Positions 1 to 6,157 are shown, counted from the first letter of the stretch. The stretch is DNA of 6,177 nucleotides from Clostridia bacterium (GCA_900764115.1 CAAFMR010000276.1:1-6177); one strand, 5' to 3'. Program-made: numbers and translations. Notes: generated from the letters alone by a model not told the origin.

Positions 1-93
1 AATTATACCATAAGAGCCGCCAAAAAGCAATGGACAAAAATCGGTCGGCTGTTTAATTTCTGCCTGTCTGAAGGGCAGTGTACCGAAAACAGC

Positions 94-140
94 GACCGGT
101 TGCAATGGACACCCGTTGGGCGCCTGCCCAAATACCGGTC
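94..140. repeat. Nested inverted repeat
   Basis: The outer arms GACCGGT (94-100) and ACCGGTC (134-140) are perfect complements. Inside them TTGGGC (116-121) pairs with GCCCAA (126-131) around a GCCT loop. The 5' side carries about 15 unpaired bases (101-115) and the 3' side two. It could fold as RNA or act as a protein-binding site. It has no T-run after it, so it is not a standard terminator. Confidence 0.4.
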
Positions 141-154
141 ATCTCCCCGAAAAC

Positions 155-171
155 TGTCTGAAAATCAGACA
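155..171. repeat. Short perfect inverted repeat, possible operator
   Basis: TGTCTGA (155-161) and TCAGACA (165-171) are perfect complements separated by AAA. The two-fold symmetric shape and its place about 50 bases upstream of the likely -35 element suit a dimeric regulator site. On the minus strand it is followed by GTTTTC, so a weak minus-strand terminator is an alternative. No regulator gene is visible in the window. Confidence 0.3.
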
Positions 172-219
172 AAACCGCCGCCGCTGCCCAAAATTTCAGC
201 ACCCATCCCCCGTTGCCCA

Positions 220-248
220 TAGACGCACCGCCCCGGGGTGGGTATACT
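220..248 (+). promoter_or_regulatory. Likely sigma-A promoter for the three-gene operon
   Basis: TAGACG (220-225; 4 of 6 to TTGACA) and TATACT (243-248; 5 of 6 to TATAAT) are separated by exactly 17 bases. Transcription would start near 255, giving a leader of about 50 bases before the first ATG. TTGCCC at 213-218 is another -35-like word, but its spacing of 24 is too long. It is the only well-spaced promoter I see upstream of the operon. Confidence 0.5.
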
Positions 249-260
249 ATGGGGCAGACA

Positions 261-276
261 GGCGGGAAAACCCGCC
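261..276 (+). other. Hairpin in the operon leader
   Basis: GGCGGG (261-266) pairs perfectly with CCCGCC (271-276) around an AAAA loop. It would lie within about ten bases of the predicted transcript 5' end and 13 bases before the ribosome binding site. It has no following T-run, so it is more likely an mRNA-stabilising 5' hairpin than a terminator; that role is inferred. Confidence 0.4.
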
Positions 277-305
277 CAGTGCATTCACGAAAGGAGCAAA
301 CAACT

Positions 306-908
306 ATGGATACGCGTTCCATCGCCCCGATGCGGGCAGCCAAGATCGGCTATATCGTCGTTTCCGCGGCGCTGTGCATCCTGGGGGCTGTGCTTATCGC
401 CGTGCCGGAGCTTTCCGCCGCGGTGCTGGGCACCGTCTGCGGCGTGCTGCTGATCGTCTTCGGTATCGTGCGGCTGACCGGCTATTTTTCCCGGGATCTG
501 TACCGGCTGGCGTTTCAGTACGATCTTCCCTTTGGCATTCTGCTGATCGTTCTGGGAGTCATCCTGCTGATCCACCCCGCCGGGCTGATGAATTTCATCT
601 GCATCACCTTTGGCATCTTTATTCTGTCCGACGGTCTGTTCAAAATACAGATCGCCACCGAAGCCAGGAGCTTCGGCATCCGGAACTGGTGGCTGATTTT
701 GGTGCTGGCGGTGCTGACCGGCATCTGCGGGCTGACCCTGATGTTCCGCCCCGGCGAGGGCAGCAGCCTGCTGATGGTGCTGCTGGGCATCACCCTGCTG
801 GCGGAGGGCATCCTCAATTTCAGCACCGTTCTCACGGCGGTCAAGATCGTCAAAAACCAAATGCCGGACGTCATTGAAACCGATGTCTATGAGGAAGGAG
901 AGGAATAA
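306..908 (+). CDS. DUF308 / HdeD-like six-helix membrane protein
   Basis: A 200-residue integral membrane protein of the HdeD/DUF308 type. Hydrophobic segments lie near residues 14-32, 37-58, 72-90, 93-112, 127-146 and 153-175. They form three helix pairs, each joined by a tight turn with proline (P34, P91, P149, spaced 57 and 58), so the protein looks like a three-fold internal repeat. The tail is acidic (ends EEGEE). The start at 306 is chosen because AAAGGAG (290-296) sits 9 bases upstream; the frame stays open back to a TTG at 213, but those extra 31 codons overlap the promoter and leader and have no ribosome binding site. E. coli HdeD is linked to acid resistance; in Gram-positives the molecular function is unknown. 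Its stop is 5 bases before the transporter start, so it is probably co-transcribed and may be an accessory to the transporter. Confidence 0.88.
   Translation: MDTRSIAPMRAAKIGYIVVSAALCILGAVLIAVPELSAAVLGTVCGVLLIVFGIVRLTGYFSRDLYRLAFQYDLPFGILLIVLGVILLIHPAGLMNFICITFGIFILSDGLFKIQIATEARSFGIRNWWLILVLAVLTGICGLTLMFRPGEGSSLLMVLLGITLLAEGILNFSTVLTAVKIVKNQMPDVIETDVYEEGEE
895..903 (+). promoter_or_regulatory. Ribosome binding site inside the end of the upstream gene
   Basis: AAGGAGAGG lies in the last codons of the DUF308 gene and 10 bases before the transporter ATG at 914. Ribosomes finishing the first gene would expose or re-use it, so the two genes are likely translationally coupled. Confidence 0.6.
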
Positions 909-913
909 GCGCT

Positions 914-3016
914 ATGGGGTTTTCCAAAGCGGTTGTTCAATACCGCATTCCCATTTTAATTCTGGCGCTGGTGCTGCTGGTGCCCTCGGTGCTGGGTATG
1001 GTCGGCACCCGTATCAACTATGATATGCTGGACTATCTGCCGGAGGATATGGATACCGTCATCGGGCAGAACGAACTGCTGAAGGATTTCGGCAAGGGCG
1101 CCTTCTCCTTCATTGTGGTGGAGGATATGGCGGACAAGGACGTCGCTGCCCTGTGCGACAAGCTGGAAACCGTCGACCATGTGGAAACGGTGCTGTGGTA
1201 TTCCTCCCTGGCGGATGTATCCATCCCCAAGGAGCTGCTACCGGACGAAATCTACAACGAATTCAACACCGACAATGCCACGCTGGTGGCAGTATTCTTT
1301 GACAGCGCCACCTCGGCGGACGTCACCATGGATGCCATCCGGGAAATCCGCTCCATCGCCGGCAAGCAGTGTTTCGTGTCCGGTATGTCGGCGCTGGTGA
1401 CCGACCTGAAGGACCTGTGCGAAAAGGAAGAGCCCATCTATGTGGGGCTGGCGGTGCTGTGCGCCACCGTGGCGATGCTGGTGCTGCTGGACGGCTGGCT
1501 GGTGCCCTTTGTGTTCCTCGCCTCCATCGGTATGATGATCCTCTTAAATCTGGGCACCAACTACTTCTTCGGCGAGATTTCGTACATCACCAAGGCGCTG
1601 TCCGCCGTGCTGCAGCTGGCAGTCACCATGGACTATTCCATCTTCCTGTGGCACAGCTATAATGAGCAGCGGCTGCACTACAGCGACCCCAAGGAAGCCA
1701 TGGCGCACGCCATCCACGACACCCTCACCTCGGTGGTGGGCAGCTCCATCACCACAGTGGCTGGCTTTGCGGCGCTGTGCTTCATGACCTTCACGCTGGG
1801 GCGCGACCTGGGGCTGGTGATGGCAAAGGGCGTTATCTTCGGCGTGCTGGGCTGCGTGACCGTGCTGCCCGCTATGATTCTGGTGCTGGATAAGCCCCTG
1901 CAAAAGACCCGCCACAAATCCATTATCCCCAATATGGGCAGGTTTGCCGCCGGTGTCACCAAGGTATTCCCGGTGTTTCTGGTGATCTTCGCCCTGCTGA
2001 TTCCGCCCGCCTACTACGGCTACGACAAGACCAACGACGAGGTCTACTACGATATGGGCGAATGTCTGCCAGAGGATATGGAGTATGTCATCGCCAACTC
2101 CAAGCTGTCGGAGGAGTTTGATATCGCCTCCACCCATATGGTGCTGGTGGACGCCAAGCTGCCCTCCAAATCCGTCCGCTCCATGATTAACGATATGGAG
2201 GATGTGGACGGCGTGAAATACGTGCTGGGGCTGGAATCGGTGGTCGGCTCCCGGGTGCCGGAGGAGATCCTGCCGGACAGCCTGCGGGAGATTCTCAAGA
2301 GCGACAAATGGGAGCTGCTGCTCATCAACTCCGAATATAAGGTCGCCAGCGACAAGGTGAATGAGCAGGTCGCCAGTCTGAACACCATCCTCAAGCAATA
2401 CGATCCCACCGGCATGCTCATTGGCGAGGCTCCCTGTATGAAGGATATGATTGAAACCACCAACCACGACTTCCAGGTGGTCAACGCCGTGTCCATCATC
2501 GCCATCTTCGTCATCATCGCCCTGGTGGAAAAGAGCATCAGCCTGCCCTTTATCCTCATTGCGGTCATTGAGCTGGCAATCTTCATCAACCTGGGGCTAC
2601 CCCACTATCTGGGACAATCGCTGCCCTTCATCGCCCCCATCTGCATCAGCACCATCCAGCTGGGCGCCACCGTGGACTACGCCATTCTGATGACCACCCG
2701 CTACAAGACGGAGCGGCTGGCGGGGCACGATAAGCGCGCCAGCGTCAACACGGCTCTGGGGACCTCCATCCCCTCCATCCTGGTGTCCGGTATGGGGCTG
2801 TTCGCCGCCACCTTCGGTGTGGCGCTGTATTCCGACATCGACATCATCAGCTCCATGTGTATGCTGATGGCGCGGGGCGCTATCGTGAGTATGCTGTGCG
2901 TCATCTTCATCCTGCCGGCGCTGCTGATGCTGTGCGATAAGCTCGTTTGCGTCACCACGCTGGGAATGACCCATCTTTCCAAAAAACAGAAAACGGAGGT
3001 AACCGTCCATGAATAA
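914..3016 (+). CDS. MMPL-family RND transporter
   Basis: A 700-residue polytopic transporter of the MMPL/RND superfamily, which exports lipids or other hydrophobic molecules using the proton gradient. Twelve likely helices are seen: about 12-30, 175-192, 195-215, 223-246, 275-294, 300-325, 348-367, 521-538, 542-562, 570-594, 618-638 and 645-674. Two extracellular porter loops lie at about 31-173 and 368-520. The two halves are clearly duplicated: LPEDM at 42 and 385, a (V/I)P.E(L/I)LPD motif near 104 and 448, and the Asp-Tyr proton-relay motif in helix 4 (D240-Y241) and helix 10 (D588-Y589), matching the paired Asp-Tyr known from mycobacterial MmpL3. Its size is usual for compact Gram-positive members. 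Its end overlaps the next gene by 8 bases. The substrate cannot be predicted; drug, lipid and peptide export are all known or suspected in the family. Confidence 0.93.
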   Translation: MGFSKAVVQYRIPILILALVLLVPSVLGMVGTRINYDMLDYLPEDMDTVIGQNELLKDFGKGAFSFIVVEDMADKDVAALCDKLETVDHVETVLWYSSLADVSIPKELLPDEIYNEFNTDNATLVAVFFDSATSADVTMDAIREIRSIAGKQCFVSGMSALVTDLKDLCEKEEPIYVGLAVLCATVAMLVLLDGWLVPFVFLASIGMMILLNLGTNYFFGEISYITKALSAVLQLAVTMDYSIFLWHSYNEQRLHYSDPKEAMAHAIHDTLTSVVGSSITTVAGFAALCFMTFTLGRDLGLVMAKGVIFGVLGCVTVLPAMILVLDKPLQKTRHKSIIPNMGRFAAGVTKVFPVFLVIFALLIPPAYYGYDKTNDEVYYDMGECLPEDMEYVIANSKLSEEFDIASTHMVLVDAKLPSKSVRSMINDMEDVDGVKYVLGLESVVGSRVPEEILPDSLREILKSDKWELLLINSEYKVASDKVNEQVASLNTILKQYDPTGMLIGEAPCMKDMIETTNHDFQVVNAVSIIAIFVIIALVEKSISLPFILIAVIELAIFINLGLPHYLGQSLPFIAPICISTIQLGATVDYAILMTTRYKTERLAGHDKRASVNTALGTSIPSILVSGMGLFAATFGVALYSDIDIISSMCMLMARGAIVSMLCVIFILPALLMLCDKLVCVTTLGMTHLSKKQKTEVTVHE
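2995..3000 (+). promoter_or_regulatory. Ribosome binding site for the heptad protein
   Basis: GGAGGT lies 8 bases before ATG 3009, inside the transporter gene. It fixes this start, and with the 8-base overlap (ATGAATAA) it implies translational coupling of the two genes. Confidence 0.75.
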
Positions 3017-4970
3017 CCTGCTGAAAAAACCGCTGGCGCTGGTTTCCTGCGCCGCTCTGCTGGTCGCCGGAAGCGTCGGGGCGACCGTGCTGGCTCTCAA
3101 CAATACCGACAGCAAGACGGAGGAGGGCTCCTCCGCATCCAAGGTGTCTCTGCTGGCGCCGGAAAGCACCGCCGACCTGTCCAAGGACGAGACGGTGTAT
3201 GTGCTGGCGGGCGCCGACGGCAGCGTGAAAAAGATCATCGTCAGCGACTGGATTCAGAATAAGGCAAACGCCGCCTCCTTCACCGACAAGTCGGAAATGA
3301 AGGATGTGGAAAACGTCAAGGGCAATGAATCCTATACCATGAACGGCGACAATATGCGGGTATGGGACGCGCAGGGCAACGACATCTATTGCCAGGGCAC
3401 CATCGACAAGGAGCTGCCGGTGAGCCTGTCCGTCTCCTATACGCTGGACGGCAAGACCGTCTCTGCCGAGGAGCTGGCGGGCAAGAGCGGCAAGGTCGTC
3501 ATCCGCTACGATTACCGGAATAACCAATATAAAATGGTGACCGTGGACGGCAAAGAGGAAAAGATGTACGTTCCCTTCGGGATGCTGACCGGGATGCTGC
3601 TGGATAACGACGTGTTCCAGAATGTGACCGTCACCAACGGCAAGGTTATCAACGACGGCAACCGCACCGCCGTCATCGGGCTGGCATTCCCCGGCTTGCA
3701 GGAGAATTTGAACCTGTCCAAGGATAAGCTGGAGATCCCCGCTTATGTGGAAATCACGGCGGACGTGGAGAATTTCGAGATGACCAACACCGTCACGGTG
3801 GCGACCAACGAAATCTTCAACAAGCTGAACACCGACAACCTCAACTCCGTGGATGAGCTGACCGCCTCGCTGAACACTCTCAACGACGCCATGCGGCAGC
3901 TCATGGACGGCTCCTCTCAGCTGTATGACGGGCTGACTACCCTGCTGGAGAAATCCGGCACGCTGGTGCAGGGCATCGACGCGCTGGCAGCGGGCGCCGC
4001 CCAGCTGAAAACCGGCGCCGGCTCGCTGGATGAGGGCACCGGCAAGCTGCTTGCCGGGCTGACGGAGCTGTCCGACCACAACGACACCCTCAATGCGGGG
4101 GCAAAAACCGTCTTCGGCACCCTGCTTAGCTCCGTGCAAAAGCAATTTGCCGATGCCGGGCTGACCGTGGACGACCTGACGATTGAGAACTACAAGACCG
4201 TGCTGGGCGGGCTGCTGACCGCCCCCAACGATACCCAGAAAGCTCAGCTGGCCAAGCTGGCGCAGCCCGTGCTGGATGCCCAGCTGGCAGCCAACCACGT
4301 GCCCGAGGCGTATTACCCCGCCGTCAAGGTGCTGCTGGCGCAGCAGCTGAACGCCGGAAAGACCACCGACGAGGCGATGACCTACATCGGCACGCTGCTC
4401 GCCGGGGCGCAGCAGGGCAATCCTGCCAGCCTGCAGGCGCTGCAGCAGGCGGGGCAGATTGCCTCCACTCCCGTGGGGCAGGCGACCATCCAGGCGCTGT
4501 ATGTGGGGCTGGCGCAGCAGACCCTTGCGCCCCAGGTGAAGCAAGCCATCGCCGGGCTGGATAGCTACAACGAGTTCTACACCGGGCTGCAGGACTACAC
4601 CGCCGGCGTGGCGGACGCCAAGGAGGGCGCCGCTCAGCTGAAGGACGGCTCCGCCCAGCTGGCGGCGGGCGCTGCCCAGCTGTATGACGGCGTGCTGCAG
4701 CTCAAAGACGGCGCACCGGCGCTGGTAAGCGGCGTGACCCAGCTGAAGGATGGCGCTATGCGGCTGTCCGACGGGCTGAAAGCCTTTAACGAGCAGGGTG
4801 TGAAGAAGCTCACCGACGCCGTCAACGGCGATCTGGGCGGTCTGGTGACCCGGCTGAAAGCCACCGCGGACGTATCCAAGGCGTATCAGTCCTATACCGG
4901 GCTGGGCGATGACATGGACGGTCAGGTGAAATTCATCTACCGCACCGACGCCGTAAAAGTTCAAAAATAA
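3009..4970 (+). CDS. Exported or anchored Leu-x-x-Gly heptad protein (YhgE/Pip-like rod), transporter partner
   Basis: A 653-residue protein. Residues 1-30 form a Lys-led hydrophobic signal peptide or anchor, with a possible cleavage after VLA29. Residues 45-265 look beta-rich (many alternating Val/Ile/Thr strands). Residues 298-364 form ten heptads with Leu (or a like residue) every seventh position, mostly L-x-x-G; residues 523-589 form ten more. Between them, 365-522 is an Ala/Gln-rich, mainly helical insert. The layout suggests two antiparallel helical arms with a tip domain. This heptad type (TIGR03057) is known from YhgE/Pip phage-infection proteins and is related in style to EsaA/YueB rods, but here the C-terminal membrane helices of YhgE are absent; the chain ends shortly after a short strand (VKFIYRTD). 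The start is supported by GGAGGT and the 8-base overlap with the MMPL gene. Likely role: extracellular partner or scaffold of the transporter (inferred from coupling). No enzymatic motif is visible. Confidence 0.85.
   Translation: MNNLLKKPLALVSCAALLVAGSVGATVLALNNTDSKTEEGSSASKVSLLAPESTADLSKDETVYVLAGADGSVKKIIVSDWIQNKANAASFTDKSEMKDVENVKGNESYTMNGDNMRVWDAQGNDIYCQGTIDKELPVSLSVSYTLDGKTVSAEELAGKSGKVVIRYDYRNNQYKMVTVDGKEEKMYVPFGMLTGMLLDNDVFQNVTVTNGKVINDGNRTAVIGLAFPGLQENLNLSKDKLEIPAYVEITADVENFEMTNTVTVATNEIFNKLNTDNLNSVDELTASLNTLNDAMRQLMDGSSQLYDGLTTLLEKSGTLVQGIDALAAGAAQLKTGAGSLDEGTGKLLAGLTELSDHNDTLNAGAKTVFGTLLSSVQKQFADAGLTVDDLTIENYKTVLGGLLTAPNDTQKAQLAKLAQPVLDAQLAANHVPEAYYPAVKVLLAQQLNAGKTTDEAMTYIGTLLAGAQQGNPASLQALQQAGQIASTPVGQATIQALYVGLAQQTLAPQVKQAIAGLDSYNEFYTGLQDYTAGVADAKEGAAQLKDGSAQLAAGAAQLYDGVLQLKDGAPALVSGVTQLKDGAMRLSDGLKAFNEQGVKKLTDAVNGDLGGLVTRLKATADVSKAYQSYTGLGDDMDGQVKFIYRTDAVKVQK
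3900..4100 (+). repeat. First heptad arm (ten L-x-x-G heptads)
   Basis: Codons 298-364 of the heptad protein keep a strict seven-residue period: L298, L305, L312, L319, L326, L333, L340, L347, L354, L361. Gly follows three residues later in eight of ten (G301, G308, G322, G329, G336, G343, G350, G364), with K315 and H357 as exceptions. L284 and L291 just before are in the same register, so the arm may start earlier. Confidence 0.85.
4575..4775 (+). repeat. Second heptad arm (ten L-x-x-G heptads)
   Basis: Codons 523-589 repeat every seven residues: F523, Y530, A537, then L544, L551, L558, L565, L572, L579, L586. Gly is present three residues later in all ten (G526 to G589). The core reads like near copies of AAQLKDG. 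At DNA level CCAGCTG and AAGGACGGC-type words recur, so the arm may be prone to gain or loss of units. Confidence 0.85.
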
Positions 4971-4984
4971 TTTACCAATATTTC

Positions 4985-5027
4985 CGGTCCGGTGTGGTAT
5001 TATAGGAATATAAACCACACCGGACCG
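4985..5027 (+). terminator. Strong hairpin closing the three-gene operon
   Basis: CGGTCCGGTGTGGT (4985-4998) and ACCACACCGGACCG (5014-5027) are a perfect 14-bp stem. After a single bulged A (4999), TTATA (5000-5004) pairs with TATAA (5009-5013), leaving a GGAA loop of the stable GNRA class. A modest T-run, TTGCTTTT (5028-5035), follows, so it can act as an intrinsic terminator 14 bases after the stop of the heptad gene. Read-through into the hydrolase is possible because the T-run is interrupted. Confidence 0.7.
4995..5003 (+). promoter_or_regulatory. Possible extended -10 promoter within the terminator hairpin
   Basis: TGGTATTAT contains the extended -10 TG followed by one base and TATTAT (5 of 6 to TATAAT). 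No good -35 lies at 16-18 bases; TTTACC at 4971 is 21 bases away. Transcription would start near 5010, within the 3' half of the hairpin, so the new transcript could not form the terminator. It is the best candidate promoter for the hydrolase, but weak. Confidence 0.35.
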
Positions 5028-5035
5028 TTGCTTTT

Positions 5036-5043
5036 AGGGAGGG
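5036..5043 (+). promoter_or_regulatory. Ribosome binding site for the hydrolase
   Basis: AGGGAGGG lies 8 bases before ATG 5052, directly against the T-run of the preceding hairpin. It supports the chosen start of the hydrolase gene. Confidence 0.7.
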
Positions 5044-5051
5044 CATAGACT

Positions 5052-6038
5052 ATGAAATTTTCAGCAAAAAAGGCATTGGCAATCACCGGCGGTGTTGTTG
5101 CCGCCGGCGCGCTGGCGGGCGCTGCCGCCTATACCGTCACCGACCTGCTGGTGCGGGTGGCGCTGGATCGGGATAAGCCCCGCATCCTGCAAAATGCCGA
5201 GGGGCGCATTTCTGGCGCCAAGGAGGAAAACCCCTTCCAAGCCGCCCGTTTAGAGGCGTCCCGGGCGCTGGAAACCAAGCCCCACGAGGTGGTGCGGATC
5301 ACCGCCGAGGACGGCACGGAGCTGGTGGGACACTGGTTCCGGCAGGAGGACGCCCGGCGCACCATCGTCGCCATGCACGGCTGGCGCTCCAGCTATGGGA
5401 TGGATTTCGGGATGATTGCTGATTTCTGGCTGGATAACGGCTGCAATGTGCTGTTCGCCGAGCAGCGGGGGCAAAACAGCAGCGGCGGCGCCTATATGGG
5501 CTTCGGCATGATTGAGCGCTTTGACTGCCGCAGCTGGGTGAATTTCGTCAACGAGCGCTGCGGCGAGACGCTGCCGGTGTATCTGGCGGGGGTGTCTATG
5601 GGCGCCGCCACCGTGCTGATGGCTGCCGGATTGGAGATGCCAACGAATGTCCGGGGCGTGATAGCGGACTGCGGCTTCACCTCCCCCCACGCCATCTGGG
5701 AATATATCTCCCGCCGCAACCTGCATATGCAGTTCGGGCTCAAAGGACGTATGGCAGACCGCATCTGCCGCCGGAAGATCCATATGGGGGCAGCGGACTA
5801 TTCCACTGTGGAGGCGCTGCGCAGCACCACCCTGCCGGTGCTGTTCATCCACGGCACCGACGACCATTTCGTCCCCATTGAAATGACCTATGAAAACTAC
5901 AAAGCCTGCGCCGGTCCCAAGCGGCTGCTGGTGGTGCCCGGAGCCGAGCACGGTATGAGCTATGCCGTGGATCGGGAGGGCTACGAAAAAACCGTCCGGG
6001 AATTCTGGGCAGACTATGACCGCATTCCCCGGAGCTGA
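5052..6038 (+). CDS. Membrane-anchored alpha/beta hydrolase (COG1073 type)
   Basis: A 328-residue alpha/beta-fold serine hydrolase with an N-terminal anchor (Lys-rich start, hydrophobic Ala/Gly/Val segment about residues 8-35). The hydrolase core spans about 75-325. Visible motifs are the oxyanion-hole HGW (109-111), the nucleophile elbow G-V-S-M-G with Ser182, the acid in HGTDDHFVP (Asp271 by the usual HGxxDxxVP spacing) and the catalytic His300 in GAEHG. The triad is complete. EQRGQ (137-141) matches the usual position of the second conserved loop. Such Bem46/YqkD-like proteins are esterases or lipases of mostly unknown substrate. The length is normal for anchored clostridial members. The gene follows a terminator-like hairpin, so it is probably a separate unit or expressed by partial read-through. 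Which side of the membrane the catalytic domain faces is unclear: positive charges flank both ends of the anchor. Confidence 0.9.
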   Translation: MKFSAKKALAITGGVVAAGALAGAAAYTVTDLLVRVALDRDKPRILQNAEGRISGAKEENPFQAARLEASRALETKPHEVVRITAEDGTELVGHWFRQEDARRTIVAMHGWRSSYGMDFGMIADFWLDNGCNVLFAEQRGQNSSGGAYMGFGMIERFDCRSWVNFVNERCGETLPVYLAGVSMGAATVLMAAGLEMPTNVRGVIADCGFTSPHAIWEYISRRNLHMQFGLKGRMADRICRRKIHMGAADYSTVEALRSTTLPVLFIHGTDDHFVPIEMTYENYKACAGPKRLLVVPGAEHGMSYAVDREGYEKTVREFWADYDRIPRS

Positions 6039-6084
6039 ACCCCCGGCTGCTATGCCGCCCCGCTTTCCCCAACAACAAAAACGC

Positions 6085-6117
6085 CAAACGCCCGACGGAT
6101 TTTCCGCCGGGCGTTTG
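6085..6117. terminator. Bidirectional intrinsic terminator
   Basis: CAAACGCCCG (6085-6094) pairs perfectly with CGGGCGTTTG (6108-6117). After an A-C mismatch, CGGA (6096-6099) pairs with TCCG (6103-6106) around a TTT loop. On the plus strand the following T-run is poor (CTCTTATG). On the minus strand it is GTTTTTGTTGTTG, so it works best for a gene arriving from the right while also closing the hydrolase gene. Confidence 0.75.
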
Positions 6118-6128
6118 CTCTTATGGGC

Positions 6129-6153
6129 TGCCGCCGCCAACAAGGCGGCGGCA
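6129..6153. repeat. GC-rich hairpin next to the terminator
   Basis: TGCCGCCGCC (6129-6138) and GGCGGCGGCA (6144-6153) are a perfect 10-bp stem with an AACAA loop. It lies between the possible convergent stop codon and the bidirectional terminator. It has no T-run of its own on either strand and may help protect the 3' end of a transcript. Confidence 0.55.
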
Positions 6154-6157
6154 CAGC

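Larger units (their letters stand above)
1..219 (+). other. Open reading stretch entering from the left edge, with in-phase short repeats; possible gene tail or non-coding
   Basis: Reading in frame 1 there are 73 codons without a stop from the window edge until TAG at 220-222. No ATG or GTG lies in this frame, so if it is coding it begins upstream of the window. The translation resembles no family I recognise and is rich in Pro, Arg, Lys and Ser near its end, as non-coding DNA often is. Three 9-mers each occur twice in the same codon phase: CAATGGACA at 28 and 103, CTGTCTGAA at 64 and 154, and CTGCCCAAA at 124 and 184. At protein level this gives QWT..GRL twice, LSE twice and LPK twice. It may be a degraded repeat-containing gene end or a repetitive intergenic region. 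Coding status is uncertain. Confidence 0.2.

Noticed and set aside
213..305. Upstream TTG start extending the DUF308 protein by 31 residues
   Set aside because: The extension overlaps the promoter and leader hairpin and has no ribosome binding site. ATG 306 has AAAGGAG at the right distance.
116..877. 253-codon plus-strand frame overlapping the DUF308 gene
   Set aside because: Its product is an Arg/His/Gly-rich out-of-frame reading with no membrane segments. The DUF308 frame has six clear helices and a ribosome binding site.
1544..2467. 307-codon minus-strand open frame inside the MMPL gene
   Set aside because: It has a His/Gln/Gly-rich antisense composition and no recognisable motif. The plus-strand MMPL frame has helices and Asp-Tyr motifs throughout.
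3039..3050. Lipobox-like LVSC (residues 11-14) in the heptad protein
   Set aside because: The cysteine comes too early, with the hydrophobic stretch continuing well past it to about residue 30, which fits an ordinary signal peptide or anchor better than a lipoprotein.
3900..4775. Repeated DNA in the heptad gene as a CRISPR or tandem-repeat array
   Set aside because: The repeats are in-frame 21-base codon units with varied sequence and no spacers; they are explained by the protein heptads.
2952..5018. 688-codon open frame on the minus strand, longer than the plus-strand gene it covers
   Set aside because: It is antisense to the heptad protein. Its product is rich in His, Gln, Gly and Arg without domains. 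The plus-strand frame has a ribosome binding site, a signal peptide and regular heptads, so the minus frame is a by-product of GC-rich codon use.
5250..6143. 297-codon minus-strand open frame over the hydrolase and its terminator
   Set aside because: It starts inside the hydrolase on the opposite side of two terminator-like hairpins, has a low-complexity composition, and is antisense to a gene with an intact catalytic triad.
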